Shown here one piece after another: positions 35,241 to 47,712 of a DNA stretch of 64,000 nt; positions within the stretch are counted from its first letter, which is position 1, and each line of letters starts with the position of its first letter. The stretch spans positions 97,070,748 through 97,134,747 of the forward strand of contig JAQMRL010000002.1 in the NCBI GenBank assembly GCA_035578175.1, given 5' to 3'. Source of the DNA: Catonia carolina. Taxonomy: Eukaryota > Arthropoda > Insecta > Hemiptera > Achilidae. Under the pieces are notes generated by a model. The model was not told where the DNA came from. It saw only the letters and a program-made list of their open reading frames with translations, and searched no databases. A program made the position numbers and the translations under genes.

Positions 35241-35665
35241 TAGTACTTCTTCTCAGGGTGCCTTTCCGTTTCCGAAGGTTGGCGACCATCGTGGCAATGC
35301 TTACCCTACTGGTACCTAACCGAAAGACTTCTTCTGAGCTTTTTTTAAACCATACCCTCAAGTTAGCCAACCATGAAATTCTTCAGCGTCCTGGTCTGTG
35401 TTAGTCAATAATATTATTTTTTTCTGCCTCCATAGCATACTGTAGTGATTAGCTCGTTGTTGTGAATCATTGTCCTGGTCCTTCCTGGATCCTAGCACAG
35501 CAGCATTAGTAATTTTCTGCGTCCAGGATATTTGCAGCATTCTCCTATACAGCCAAAGTTTGAATGCTCTCAATTTGTTGAATGTAGCTTTGCAGAGCCC
35601 AGGCCTCAACTCCGTACAATAGGACTGAGAACACTTCATGAGTCTCGTTTTAATGTCAAGAGTTA
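35241..35665 (-). pseudogene. LINE reverse transcriptase C-terminal fragment, interrupted by a SINE piece
   Basis: On the minus strand, 35640-35590 in one frame encodes VFSVLLYGVEAWAL (the LLYGxExW box). After a shift the next frame encodes NKLRAFKLWLYRRMLQISW and TQKITNAAVL. At 35400-35453 the expected linker is replaced by a SINE family B head fragment. Coding then resumes with the terminal block ending in VANLRK and a ctgagaagaag tail. At least two frameshifts and the insertion make it dead. Confidence 0.7.
35400..35453 (+). repeat. SINE family B head fragment inside a LINE fragment
   Basis: This reads ttagtcaataatattattttt and then ctgcctccatagcatactgt and agtgattagc. It matches the reverse complement of about 34074-34127, including about 20 bp lying 5' of the SINE head there. 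Confidence 0.65.
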
Positions 35666-37091
35666 GTACTTAAAAATGATTGAAATAATTTTTTTAAAAA
35701 GCGTCGTAGTAAGTTACTGGCTGTCGTATTAGTATCAGATTCTATCACGAGCCGGTAAATTGGTATTATGTTCCGTGACCGACCAGACTGCAACGCACAT
35801 CATTATGACAAATCATGAAAAAGAATCAAAAGAGGAAGAAAATAAAGGCCATGATGTGGACCTAATTTTAAACGTAGATTCTGAAAATAGCATTTTTGGA
35901 ACGTTAAAAATAACCTCTGAATAAGTAAACTGATTTCAAATTTGTAGTTGGCATCTTTGATCGGAGGAATTTGAACGTCAGAAAGGCAATAGCATATTTT
36001 AATCGTAGTCTACAACTAAGGAATTAAAATAATAAAAATAAAATAAAAATTGTTCTTAAATACAATGGCACTCTCCGCAAACATTTTAAATTGCATTGAA
36101 TAATGAAGAAGAATTGATTTTTCTATAAAAATCACTTTTATTACAGCTCGAATGATTAATTTCATGGAAATTACTTCACGGGGCAGCTATAAAAATGTAA
36201 GAATTAGGATTTCCTTCTTATCGAGTGGAAAAAACCGATGTTTGTTATTAAGAAAATATTTCTAAGAACAACCTATACATTTAGCAAGTAAAAATCAACT
36301 GCTGTATCCCTGCACGTTTGCTCCGCACATTGCCAATATAATCACAACCGTACGCGTTATTTTAATTTATTTACTCACTCTTATGTTTTAAACTGTTGTT
36401 ATTAATTTACTATGCAAAATGAATGACAATAATGAACTTTAAAAGTAACTTATTTTTGTTCATAATTACGTTTACTATTTTTTGTTCGTGTTTACTTTAT
36501 TTTGAACTGATTGTACTTATGAACCTGTATACCGATTGAATGTGCACAATGTACACTACGTACAAACTCTGAAAAGATTTGATGATGGCATAATCAGTTA
36601 GTAAATTTAGTAGCAGCAGTATACGAAAGGATGAAAGTAATTTACTTTGAAATAAACATTGTGTTAAACAATTACTTCTACACAACTTTCCCTCTTACAA
36701 TGAACATTTTTGATTACCTTCTGAGTATTGTTTGCAGTTGATAAACAACTAAAATTAGTAATGTTTAAAAAAAGAGAAATCACGAACTTTGTGATATTAC
36801 AATACTAAAATATAATTATAAGGGCACACACAATTCTAAGAATGTTTTGAATAATAATAATTTATTGTTACTTTTGTCTTCAGTAATAAATTATTTGTTT
36901 AATTATCTCATCATTTATAATTTAGTATTATTATTTAAATATGTTAAAATAATAATTCCATTTTGCTTGTAAATTAAGTAAATTATGCTATTTTTGTTTA
37001 TCAGGATTTATTCTGTTATTTTAGCTTTTATTTCTATTTTAAGAGTTTTATTGGCCTAATTATTATTTAGAAAAAGGGTATAGGCTTCATA
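35666..37091. other. AT-rich intergenic DNA, nothing recognised
   Basis: No supportable feature; several poly-A/T runs. Confidence 0.45.
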
Positions 37092-37267
37092 ATTTTTTTT
37101 AAATTCTATTTTTAAAGTTGCATCAACATCGTGGTCGTTAGCGACTACTTAGGTTAAGGAACGGTGGGTATGAACGTTTAATAATTTTTCCAAATCCTTG
37201 CTGGTAATCCAACCCGGAACCTTCTGCTTTGCAGCGTAGCACGCTAACTACTAAGCCACCGAGGCGG
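37092..37267 (-). mobile_element. tRNA-derived SINE (family B), well-preserved
   Basis: Minus strand: ccgcctcggtggcttagtag (A box), gttagcgtgctacgctgcaa with GCA at the anticodon-loop position, B-box-like gggttggattacc, body with cgttccttaacctaagtag, tail tcgctaacgaccacgatg and ttgatgcaactttaaa, then A-rich. The head resembles a tRNA but pairing is imperfect, so it is not called as a tRNA gene. Confidence 0.7.
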
Positions 37268-37658
37268 TTTCAATCCATTATCTCAATTTAATTGTTGAAT
37301 TTTCCGTTGGTATTCCAAATTAATTTTGGGACTAATTTCAATAATATTTGCGAGTTATTAGTTTTTACCAACACTACATTTGAGATTATGCACTATTATA
37401 CGCTATCGCGGAGTGTTATCGGCAATGAGACTACATCAAACAAATGTACGATCCATCCAGGAGTTTTGTTCGGTAGTTCGGAATTCCAACAAAATTACAT
37501 CAACTGAAAAAATTGAGGCGGTACAAAAGAATTTCCTCTTATATTTCGTTAATTGAGGTTTTTTATCTGTGGTACCTTATACTGAGGAGTGTAAATTTTT
37601 AAAGATTAACACTTTGGCAAATCGGCGTAAGATATCTGAGGTGTTATACTTGTTAAAG

Positions 37659-37850
37659 CTTCTCCATGGCCTCCAGGATGGTGATATATCTCATGCTGGC
37701 ATCAGAGCTGCCTGTGCTTGAGTTTAGAAGAACCAGGACGTTCTGTAGTGTACCCAGCCAAGTTAGACACTCTTCGCTGTCGAGATGCATGGAAAGTTCA
37801 AACGTGATGTCATCGAATGTCGAGGTTTTATCTGGGAAATCCGAAAGTTT
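37659..37850 (-). other. Unrecognised 64-codon minus-strand open frame
   Basis: On the minus strand, after a TAG near 37853, a frame runs KLSDFPDKTSTFDDITFELS, then MHLDSEECLTWLGTLQNVL and a Ser-rich stretch, ending EAMEKL at a TAA near 37657. Its codon choice and roughly balanced base composition are unlike the A/T-rich surroundings. I do not recognise the sequence. It could be an old coding exon or part of an unrecognised mobile element; no convincing splice acceptor or start codon supports a gene model. Confidence 0.3.
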
Positions 37851-38010
37851 ATACTATTACATTTGTACTTTTGCAACTCTTTGGATTGCAGCGGTATTCT
37901 TTCCTCGCCTAATGTCTGTTCGCTCCCTTTTTTCATTGGTCTTCCGCTGTGTTATCTATCCAAGGTACTTGAAACTATCAACTTTTCCAATTTTTCATAC
38001 TTTGTTTTTA
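37851..38010 (-). pseudogene. Small LINE reverse transcriptase fragment (FKYLG region)
   Basis: The minus strand encodes KIGKVDSFKYLG, then a stop, then ITQRKTNEKRERTDIRRGKN and TAAIQR. VDxFKYLG followed by a (D/E)IRRRI-like block is the region just after the catalytic YADD of LINE RTs. Very short and interrupted. Confidence 0.45.
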
Positions 38011-38060
38011 AGTGACAAAAGAACTTGTTGTTGTTCGGTTGAGATCCTCGTTATGTATTA

Positions 38061-41000
38061 AGTTTCTTCTAATAAAATATGTGTTTAGTCCAGAATTTCC
38101 TTCATATTCATGTTCTTAATGTTTTTCTGCCTGTTCCAACATTTATCAGCTAAGAAATAACAAATATTCTTAAAATTTAAACTTTTTTACAACTTTTACA
38201 AATTCAGTGATCCTGAGGATGGTGAAGAACAATGAAAAACCTCGTTAGTGTAAACGTAGTATACAATAATTTCAACTCTAATTAAATTATAAAGAAAAAG
38301 AGTAAAAATCTACCTGTTTTATTCTTGACACTTTTAAATGTCATACCAAAATGACAATAATTATGTAACAGTAATAGTAGACATGACAAATAGTTTTAAT
38401 TGTTACTAGAACAACAACCAACATATTTCGTAATTAACAAAGTAAACTCAACAATATTATTTAACAATTCTGAAAAACAACCAGTATTTTTATGGCTATT
38501 CTCTGTCATAATTTATTGCAAAATATTAAAAGTATTGTTAATGTTACGGCTAAACTGAAGAGCGTTTACCTTTGAAATAATAAAAACAATAGTTTCATGG
38601 TCGAACATGATTTTCTGTTGAATTCTTCAACCATTATATTTTAATAAATTAGATTTTTGTTAGACAAATATTTTATAGAAATGCAATTCTAATTCTATTA
38701 TATTTCCGTTCTAATATCGCTATGGGCACGATTTCAGGGAATCAAGTAACCGAATTATAGACAATACTGAATAAAAATAGTTAACAAAGTAGCTACCATA
38801 AACATGCAGACTGAGCATTTTAACTCAATAAAAGTGTAATAATCCAGTCTTAAAAGAATTATATTCAAAATTGTATATCTACTGCTAATCAGAGTTGATA
38901 TCTTTCTTTTCATTGACTCACTCAAACGTAAAATAACCATCTATGAAACTTTTAAAAAATTTGTTCTAAAGGATTACTAGGTAATGTGTGTAGTCCTTTA
39001 TGCTTCCAGTGGGTTAGTAGTAAACCAAATTTACCTATGTTAGCCGAATACTGGTGATTTTTTCGGTGAAACAAAATTATGTACCCTTTTATTATGACAA
39101 AATTAAATCCAGGCTCCAGAAATGATTTTCACAGATTGATGAACCAGAAACGCAGAGGAAGGATGAATTTATTTATTATTAAAAATATTATAACTATAAC
39201 GGTTGCTCCACTGTACTAAGCCATTTATTCCTAATGAATTGATGTTCATCTCTTAAACCCTTCTTATCCATTAGCTCTCAGAATGTCATTCGTCACTCCT
39301 TTCTGAGTCATCCTCACTTTTTGTCTCTAGAACCAATAGCCAAATCTTTCGTGGCAAGCTATTTTTCCTCCATTTTTCACAGATTACCGAACCAAATGAG
39401 TTTCGTTTCTTTGTGCGTCAATTTTTTTTTAAATTTCTTCTTTCCCAATTCAATTTAACCCATTTCACAACTTTTTCTCTAGTAACTCGTTTACATATTC
39501 TGCTTTTAAATATTGATTAAACAGTCTAAACCTCTGAATACACACGAAGGAGCTTTAAAAAATGAACGGAATAGTAACTATTCCGTTACCAAATTTAAAT
39601 TTAAATAAGATAAATTTCATCAAAAAGATGAAACTGTTTCATCTTTTTGCCACATGATGTGTGATTACTCCACTAAACCGGGTTAAATATTTTGGTGATA
39701 CCCGTACCTCTGCCAATCTTTTCTAAAATGTCATCGTCTGGTGACAATGTGCTGTTAAAAGTGGTTAAGATATTTAAAGTCAAGCACCGATTCAAGAAGA
39801 AAGCTGTTAAAAATTAAATAAATAAATACGATACACAGACAGGAAAGATGTCGGTTTACCACCCGACTGTTCTGCCCGTTAATTCTAATGTAGATGGTGA
39901 AGGGTAACACCCAAAAATGTCTAGCCTAATTGGGAACCTAAACTAAGGTCCTCACCATAGAAGCTGTTTGTTACAATTACTAACGAGCCGGTCAAGTTAT
40001 CATAAGAGAACAAGTTGTTTATCTGTTATACATCGTAAACTTTAATGGTATGCATACATGAAGTGTAGAAAGAACGGTAGAAAGGTAAGGAAATATTTCC
40101 GTAAAAAACCAAAATGAAGAATTATCAAATTAAATCCAATCTAAAATTCCTAGCTGCTGTAAGATCCAAGGTACGAAGAAGAGGTTTAATGCTTAAAAAT
40201 TTCCAGGAGGAAAAATTGTTTACCAATAGGAAAAACCATGAGTAGTTCTATTAACTTCATGCGGAAAGCAATGTTAGGAAATTATTATGATAAACATAAA
40301 TGATGATGATGATTAATACGTAAGAGTATAAAAAGGATATTTATAAAACTATCTGATTCATTTTACACGTAAAACAATGATTTGTAAGTTTTTTTTTTAA
40401 CTGAAGGTACAAAGATAATGTGTTGTTACACCTTTCGGCAAGTATAAGTAGATTATTTGTACTTATCAATGAGACACAGACCGAAAATATTAACAACTTG
40501 TCTGAGTCTAAATATAACTTCTAAATTTAATTACCAGAAATTATTTATTTGAAATTAACTAATGTTCTAATTAGTAAGGTTTATCTTAATAATAACCTTA
40601 AGCAGACTTATTTCAATGTTTTTCTATGTTACGTAATATTCACAATTCGTAATATTGTTGTAAGGTGTATAGTATACTAATATTTCAAGAAACATTAACA
40701 AAATTCTAATGCCTAATATTTCCCTATGTTACCTTGCTACGGGGTGAGGGCGAATACACAGACAACTACTACTGTACTACAGAATATACAGACTGGGTTT
40801 ATCCTTCTACTGAAGGATAAACATTCAACAACGAACATGAATTTTACAATTTTTACAATGAAATTGCAATATCAATAGGCTTATAGAAAAGACAAAACAC
40901 TATTTCTTTTAAGAATGCGGAAATTACGGGAAAATTAAAATACATTTTAAATGAAAAAATAAAGAGCTAAAATAATTTTATCTCACATTGTTTATGAACG

Positions 41001-41454
41001 GATTAAAACATTTTAAGACAATTTTTAAAATAATTACAGTCCATTTTTCTTAAATATCGTAGAAAATACCATTAAATATCAATCAGTAACAACATTTTAA
41101 CAATTTACAAGGTTTTTGGAATAAATAAAATTTTGAAAGTATTAAATCAGTTTTTACTATATCGCTTCGAAAAGTACTCGTAAGTCAAAAAATTAAAGAA
41201 CAAAATCAAAAAAAAGTAAGCGCTTTAATGAAATCAGGGTGAAAATAAAAAAAACAACATGAATGATTTTAAAATTGGATTAGAATAACTTTAAAAGTGT
41301 TATCATAATACTTAAACAACTTACAAAATCTTACTGCAGAAACGTTCACAGGCATTTCAAAGAAACTAATTCTATGCATTCATAGTTTATTAAAGATTAT
41401 TTTACTGAAGCTACAAAAAATAAAATAGTTTTAATTTATTAATTTTACAAAAAA
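38061..41454. other. AT-rich intergenic DNA, nothing recognised
   Basis: About 3.4 kb with only short chance frames. Bases 39590-39660 include a local inverted match around aaaaagatgaaac and gtttcatctttttg (39616-39645). Confidence 0.45.
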
Positions 41455-41590
41455 ACTTAAATTAGCGACTATTTTGGGTTAAGGAACGGTGGATTTGAAC
41501 TTGTAATAATTTTTCTCTATAAAAACCTTGCGAATCCAGGATCTCCACTTTGCAGAATAGCACGCTAGCCACTGCACCAGGGAGGTGGCC
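41455..41590 (-). mobile_element. tRNA-derived SINE (family B)
   Basis: Minus strand: ggccacctccctggtgcagt, ggctagcgtgctattctgca, a weakened B box near gatcctggattcg, body with ccaccgttccttaacccaaa, and gtcgctaat. The distal tail is lost into A/T-rich flank. Confidence 0.65.
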
Positions 41591-43624
41591 AATTTATTAT
41601 TTTATATCTCATATAAAGCATATTCTGAAGTACAGGACACCCTTAGTTTGATCAACAAATCTTATCGGTTACCTACATTTAAAAACAATGAAATAATATT
41701 AAAGTAATTAACTTTTACTTACACGCAAGTTGGTAAAAGTTTAATTAATCAATTGTTTGTCACACCTGGATTTACCTGAAAAATAAAACACAAAATTATA
41801 TTGTATTCGAAATTTTATATTTGTTTAATGTAGCATAACTAAAATAAATCTTACAAATAAGTTTTGTTTCTTTATTTAATTTACTTTATTTAATTTAAAT
41901 TAAGTCTATTAAGTAAATCGATCTGTCTAGATATACACTTTCACATTTTAAGTAATTATCAGGGATTAGGCGTGCGCATTTGCGCTTATTTATTTACACT
42001 GGAAATAAAAAATTTTCAAAAACCGTGTTTTTAAAATAAACCATACAAGGTATACCAACTTCCTTGGTACCCATCAATCGTATTTCGTTTAATTAAATTG
42101 TTGAAATTACTTTTTTCACCTTTTGTGCTTTAATTTTCATAGTTGGATCCCCAACGAACTTTTTTTGATGGGTCTTACAGATTATTTCGCTTCTCACATT
42201 CTACTACCCATCGTATTTTGTCTTGAGATTCGTCCCTTCTACAGCTTCTTGAAGTCCCTGTATCCATATTTTCCGAGAGCGACCTTTTGTCTTTCTAATT
42301 TCAAGTATTAAAAAGACGTAAACGTAAGAAATTTTTAAAATTAAAAAAAAGTTATATACGTTCAACAATATTGCTTCTTTACCACTAATCTTTCAAAAAG
42401 CAATTAAACCGTAATTCCCCTTCATACGTATTAAAGGTAAACGTAATAGATATTTTTTCTTGTTATGTATATAAATTATTTTTTATCATCTTTTAACACT
42501 AATGTGGGTACTAAATAACCTGAGGTAGTATGACTAATTGAACCCCAACAACCAAAGTACACTGGTAACTAACGTCTAGTATTGATTTAAAGACGAAAAA
42601 TAATATCCTCTTTTGACAAAATTGAAAAATCAAATTTTTAACACATGTTTTAATTTAACAAAATTTTCCGGGACTTTATAAATTGTTTTTATTACCATCT
42701 AGATCTATCTCAGTAATTTATAAGTTTATTCATAAAAAATAAAGAATTTTATTATAATTTTTTTAAATTAAAAAATGACTCATTAAATTTAGTAAATAGA
42801 ACTTAATGAGAAACTTATTTTCAAGGTGTATCGATTGAGACGTTTATATACTTTGTTCTTTAATAGCACCTTTCGAAATAACTTTGTAGGCTTAGTGGTG
42901 CAATACTATTTATTTAAACGGGGTCAAAACTATTTTGAGGAACCACTGTTTGTTAACACTGTGTATGCTATGGTAGTTGTACTCTCTTTACGCTTTATTT
43001 CCTCTTGAACTCTAGCAAGAGATATTTGGTACATTTTTCAAATGTTTAAAAAATTTGAATCGAATATTTTTTTAAATTAATTTTTTCGTGAAATTTTAAT
43101 AATGGCCAACTATACTCTTCATACTGACATTATTTCAATACGTATGTTTGTATTACTGTAATAAAATGAGAGATGTACTTAATATTATTGTCCTGTTTAA
43201 ATACAAATTCGTTCTTTAAAATTAGGTTAGTAAGCATTGGAGGTTATATTGCTCCATTCAGACCCAATAGCCAAATAAATAATTATCTTACCGAATTTAG
43301 TTGAAAAATAATTTACTATTGAAAAATGCGTGAAAAATAATTTACTATTCATAAATTCTTGACCCTTCCTGAAAAATGCATTGTGTCAAACATATCAGAA
43401 ATTTAATATTTCGATGAATAAAAATATTAAAAAACTATAATTTAACGTAGGAAATACAGTCAGATTTTTGACATTTAGATCCCAATCTGCTGTTCTAGAC
43501 TAGGTTTTACAAGTATACCAGATGTTATGAAGTAACTTAGATGTTGCACAGTGTTTCTTCGGAAAAAATCTATGATACTGGGTTCAATTCTTTGAGGAAA
43601 TGTTGAAGAAATCTATGATACCAT
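41591..43624. other. AT-rich intergenic DNA with a family C SINE piece and a direct repeat
   Basis: Bases 42535-42585 share the block caaagtacactggtaact with the family C SINE at 14.2 kb. Near 43302-43350 an 18-bp word (gaaaaataatttactatt) is directly repeated with about 12 bp between the copies. Nothing else recognised. Confidence 0.45.
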
Positions 43625-43773
43625 CAAATGTTTTGATTATTAGCGACTATTATTGGTTATGAAATAGGTTTGTAACGAATAAAAATTTCATGACCATAGC
43701 AGGGAATCTGACCTGCAACCTCCCACTTTGTAGTGTAACGCAACGCTCTATCAAATGATCCAAGAAGGTTGCT
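43625..43773 (-). mobile_element. tRNA-derived SINE (family B), degenerate
   Basis: Minus strand: gcaaccttcttggatcattt, B-box-like gcaggtcagattccctgc, body with cctatttcataaccaataat, and tail agtcgctaataatcaaaac. The A box is poor. Confidence 0.55.
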
Positions 43774-44707
43774 GATTCTTTCTTACTGAACTACATTTTC
43801 AGTCTTAATTTCATTATTATAAAAACTTAAATTCATTATACACTGTCAAGAATATTTCCGAAAGAATAAAAAATACTTTTGTTTAATAGAACACTATTCA
43901 AATAGATAATATTTGTAATGACAAAATTATAAGGAAACTGCAGTTGGTAATATAAAAATTAATCATGTCGAGATTTGTGACATATTAGCAAACATTAATA
44001 TGCAATATTATTTTATATGATTTATTACATGTAAGTCTGTATATTATTCTATCTGTAATGTTAATGAACAGTATTGAATAAAGATATAAAACATAAATAT
44101 TACACCTAATTTTATTTAACTATTCTACGAACTTATACGTATGTAGTTGTTCCTCAACAACGCGGTTGTAAAATATAAAAAACAATACTTATTATTAAAT
44201 CGTTACAGTCGATTTGCATATTTATTTGAATTTAACATTGAATAAAATAATTATGATTATGCACAATTACGTTGACGATTATATTGCAAAAGTTAAGTCT
44301 ATAGTAAAATAATAGCATACTAGTATTATATAGGTGCGGTCCTTTTATTACATCCTGCTATACGTTAATACTGTCTTTATACGTTCTGCAAGGGCAAGGT
44401 TTTGTTGTGGTTGTATTTTCTTTAGTCAGATGCTGCATTACTAATCATTATCCAATCGATAAAGAACCTAATCCCATATAAACACTATATGGTACCGGGT
44501 GTCCCACGGAATTTGAACCGTAGGGGAATAGCATTGATTTTCATTAGTTTGTAAATATTTTCTTCCCACGAATAAATGAAGACTTGCTGTAGTCAGGAAT
44601 CATTAAAAAATGTTTAAACCTTTTAAAAAATATCAATTTTAAAACATTTTAAGCTGTATTTCAGCTTGAATACAGAAATACAGAAATTTGTAACCGTTTT
44701 CCATTTA
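43774..44707. other. AT-rich intergenic DNA, nothing recognised
   Basis: No supportable feature. Confidence 0.4.
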
Positions 44708-44710
44708 AGC

Positions 44711-44840
44711 ATTGTAAATTTTATCTAATTTTTGTAATGTTATGTTTGGAGTAATAGCAACGTTCTGGTCCGGAGATTTAAAGATAGGTAAATCGAATCC
44801 ATTAGCGGTAAACATTTTTTATTGTTAAAAAAATTGGAAA
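44711..44840 (+). repeat. tRNA-like repeat, left arm of an inverted pair
   Basis: Runs attgtaaattttatctaatt, tgttatgtttggagtaatag, caacgttctggtccgg, aaagataggtaaatcgaat, then an A/T-rich end. A-box-like (tggagtaatagcaacg) and B-box-like words suggest a tRNA-type head. The other arm is at 45090-45217. Confidence 0.65.
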
Positions 44841-45089
44841 CATTTTAAAAAAAATTTTATTTATTTTTAATTTTGGCAATTTGTATTATCATCTAAACTT
44901 ATTTTTTTAAATTTGTTGTTGTTTCTTTGGAAGCAAATTCAGTATATTTTAAATACCTAAATATTTCCTTCCGCAATATTTAATTTTCAAAGACAGCTGA
45001 TTAACTATTAAGTTAACAATAATCTAAGATTATTGCAACAATCTAGATTGTTGACGATAAAACAAATTGTCAAAAATAAATATTGTTAA

Positions 45090-45217
45090 AAATAAACAAT
45101 TTTTTTTAACAAAAAAATTATACCGCTGACGGGTTTCGACCCACCTATCTCTACATTTCCGGACCAGAACGTTACCACTACTCCAAACATAATATTACGA
45201 AAATTGGATAAAATTTA
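45090..45217 (-). repeat. tRNA-like repeat, right arm of an inverted pair
   Basis: Minus strand: attgtaaattttatccaatt, tattatgtttggagtagtgg, taacgttctggtccgg, agagataggtgggtcgaaac, ccgtcagcggta. This arm keeps a better A box (tggagtagtggtaacg) and B box (gggtcgaaaccc) than the left arm. The two arms are separated by about 250 bp of A/T-rich DNA. Confidence 0.65.
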
Positions 45218-45291
45218 CAATAGGTACTTTTTTAGCTTTTATTTGTAATGGGGAACTGTACATTTTAGACAACTACCCAATTTGATTGCTG

Positions 45292-45412
45292 CTTTTTGCT
45301 GTATTATTTTTTGACGTGGATTAGACATGAGTTTGAACAGGGACCCCAAGTAGAGTTTGTTCATGGATAGCTGTCAACTGGTCACCATACAAAGTCGCTT
45401 GCCCAATCGGTG
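45292..45412 (+). repeat. Dispersed repeat D, copy 2
   Basis: Matches 23240-23365 in order and orientation; includes gacgtggatt, gagtttgaacaggga, caactggtcaccat and gcttgcccaatcggtgtt. It lies just outside the right arm of the inverted pair. Confidence 0.55.
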
Positions 45413-45511
45413 TTACTTAACAAATAATAGCGACTTTCTACCAGACTGGGCTTGCCCGAAGGCCTAATAGCTGTGACGTCGACATACTACCAGATTAGAA
45501 TGTGAATACCA

Positions 45512-45681
45512 TTTTTTTTTTTTTACATCTGGCTGTTTTGCAATTTCTGCTAATGCAGACGGTAGATAACGATGATAATAAAAATTAGTGATGATGAAAA
45601 AATGCCGGACCTACCGGGAATCGAACGCAGGACCCCGGCGTAGAAGCCAGTTGCGCTAACCACTACGCCAACGGGCCGGCC
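45512..45681 (-). mobile_element. Full-length tRNA-derived SINE (family A)
   Basis: Minus strand: gcccgttggcgtagtggtta (A box matches the consensus closely), gcgcaactggcttctacgcc, B box gcgttcgattcccgg, body with ggcattttttcatcatcact, the conserved end ccgtctgcattagcag and aaaacagccagatgt, and an A tail (plus-strand poly-T 45512-45524). It is the most complete family A copy in the window. No clear target duplication was found. Confidence 0.8.
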
Positions 45682-47712
45682 AGATATACCAGAGAAAATG
45701 TTGTACTCGAAGGGTAAAATACAAAGAGCATAAAATCTTACTTATGGATGAATTAGAAAAGAAATTTGATTCCTAAATTTAATACCAGAAATATGGTTGG
45801 AAGAAATTGGCGTAGAATGGAAGGTCTGAAATTTTGAAAAAGGTTCAAGATGGTAATGGTGTAATTGATTTCTTATTTTAAGTGTTCTTTATGTGTTTTA
45901 AGATAATCTCTAAGAAAGTCATTCTTACCTAGTAAAACTTTTGCAAGTAATACCGAATTACTTAACCCAACGACCGGTGGCCTATTTTATCATAACCGGC
46001 AGCAGAAAATTTGCCAAATGTAAGGTGTTATTAAGTTATTTATTTTACAATCATTTTATAAACTTGGTTACACACATCATACATCAAAATGCTCAGAAAA
46101 TCTCAAATATTTATGTACTATGTATTACTAAAAATTAAATATTTAGGGGTCCCCCTTTTACTTTCCCTACATTCACTACATATATGAATACGGTAATAAT
46201 TAACCTCTCTAACCTCCAAAAATTGAAACGAATAATAATTTTTTACTAGAATTCTATGATAGCCACTTTGTAGAGTTTTTGTTCTGCAGGAAATGATATA
46301 AATATTGTATTGATGAACTGAAAACGTTTTTTTCTATAGTCAATAATACAAGAATACTACAGAACTAAATATTTTCATGTCCACGCATAAATGATATACA
46401 ATTCAAAATCAAATAAAAGAAACACTATAAAAAATCTGATATTAGGGCTTTCACCGGTAACCCTTTCATCAAGCACACTATTTACTAAATCGCCTATTTC
46501 ATTATTTTTTACATTGAAATTCATAATGAAATTATAATAAATAAAACTTAACCTATAAAACACAAACACTCATGAGTTGAGTAAGGCCTACTACGAAATC
46601 AGTTTAAGTTCCATAAACATCAACAAAACAACGAATTAAGCAATAACTAATAATAATAAAATCATAATTGATGAGTATCGTACACAAATCTAAATGAATA
46701 TATTTATAACTAATAAACAAACGAACATGAGTAAATGTGAACGTCCATTGCAAAGCCGATGACAACAAGTAACACCAACTGACTTCCATGAGAATTATAC
46801 ATCAATTTCATTGAATAATACATCAACAACAATCACTTTTAAAAAACAAAAATATTTTTATTTTATAAAGCTGATTTTTCTGATTAAAAATATCTATTAC
46901 TTGCCGTGGTTATGCAATACAGTTTTTACGTCATGATTTCAAAACTAATGCATTGTTGATCGATACGATTTATCGATGCTGCCGGTACAGAAACGATCCA
47001 CGCGTCGAAAAATCGATGCCTGCCGGTTGTAGGGTGGTTATACTATTGATATTATATCAGTCAGTTCACTTCTTCAACTACAAATTTCACTAAATTACTA
47101 TTTTAAACGTAAATTTTTATTCATAAACGATATTTTTAAATATTCTTGTAAATTTTTATACTTCTATGAAACCAATCACATGCAATGGATCTATATAAAT
47201 GAAACTTGTATTTTGTCTTAACGGCCTCATTCTTATCTTCAGGTGGCTCTCCACGGATGCTGGCAATCAGCCCGATGTTAGTAGATTAGGTAATGTATAA
47301 AAAAGTCAGTTTGTGTTATAAAAATTTTTCTTCAAATAAAACCAAATAAGTAATAAAATACTTATTAGATTTTATTTGATTATTTGATTAATTGCACAAT
47401 TTTGATAAAAATTATATTTTTATTTTCGTTTTTAGTCTTAAATTTTATTTTTTTATATAGTATTAATGTTTCTAATTATCTATCATTACCTTGCTTTTTT
47501 GTTATGTCATTCAATGTTAATGATTTTCTAAGCAGTAATTAATTTTAGAAGATAAGAAATGTTTTGCAACACATTTTATATTTTATGGATTTATTAGTAG
47601 AACCCTGGTATACAGTTTTTGTTAAATGCCTTTGGATCAACTTCACATGTTAGTTTTTAGAATGTATGAAATTTATGAAAGTATGAAATTTTCATACTAC
47701 AAAAACTAATGA
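45682..47712. other. AT-rich intergenic DNA with an exon-like or repeat-like patch
   Basis: Mostly featureless. At 47215-47285 a GC-richer block (ggtggctctccacggatgct and following) is preceded by a pyrimidine-rich ttcttatcttcag and followed by gtaatg. On the minus strand the same block translates as IASIRGEPPEDKNEAVKTK within about 50 open codons. Either reading could be chance or a dispersed repeat; I do not call a gene. Confidence 0.35.

Noticed and set aside
37190..37267. Possible tRNA with GCA anticodon on the minus strand
   Set aside because: Degenerate B box and attachment to the repeated SINE body; several similar copies in the window.
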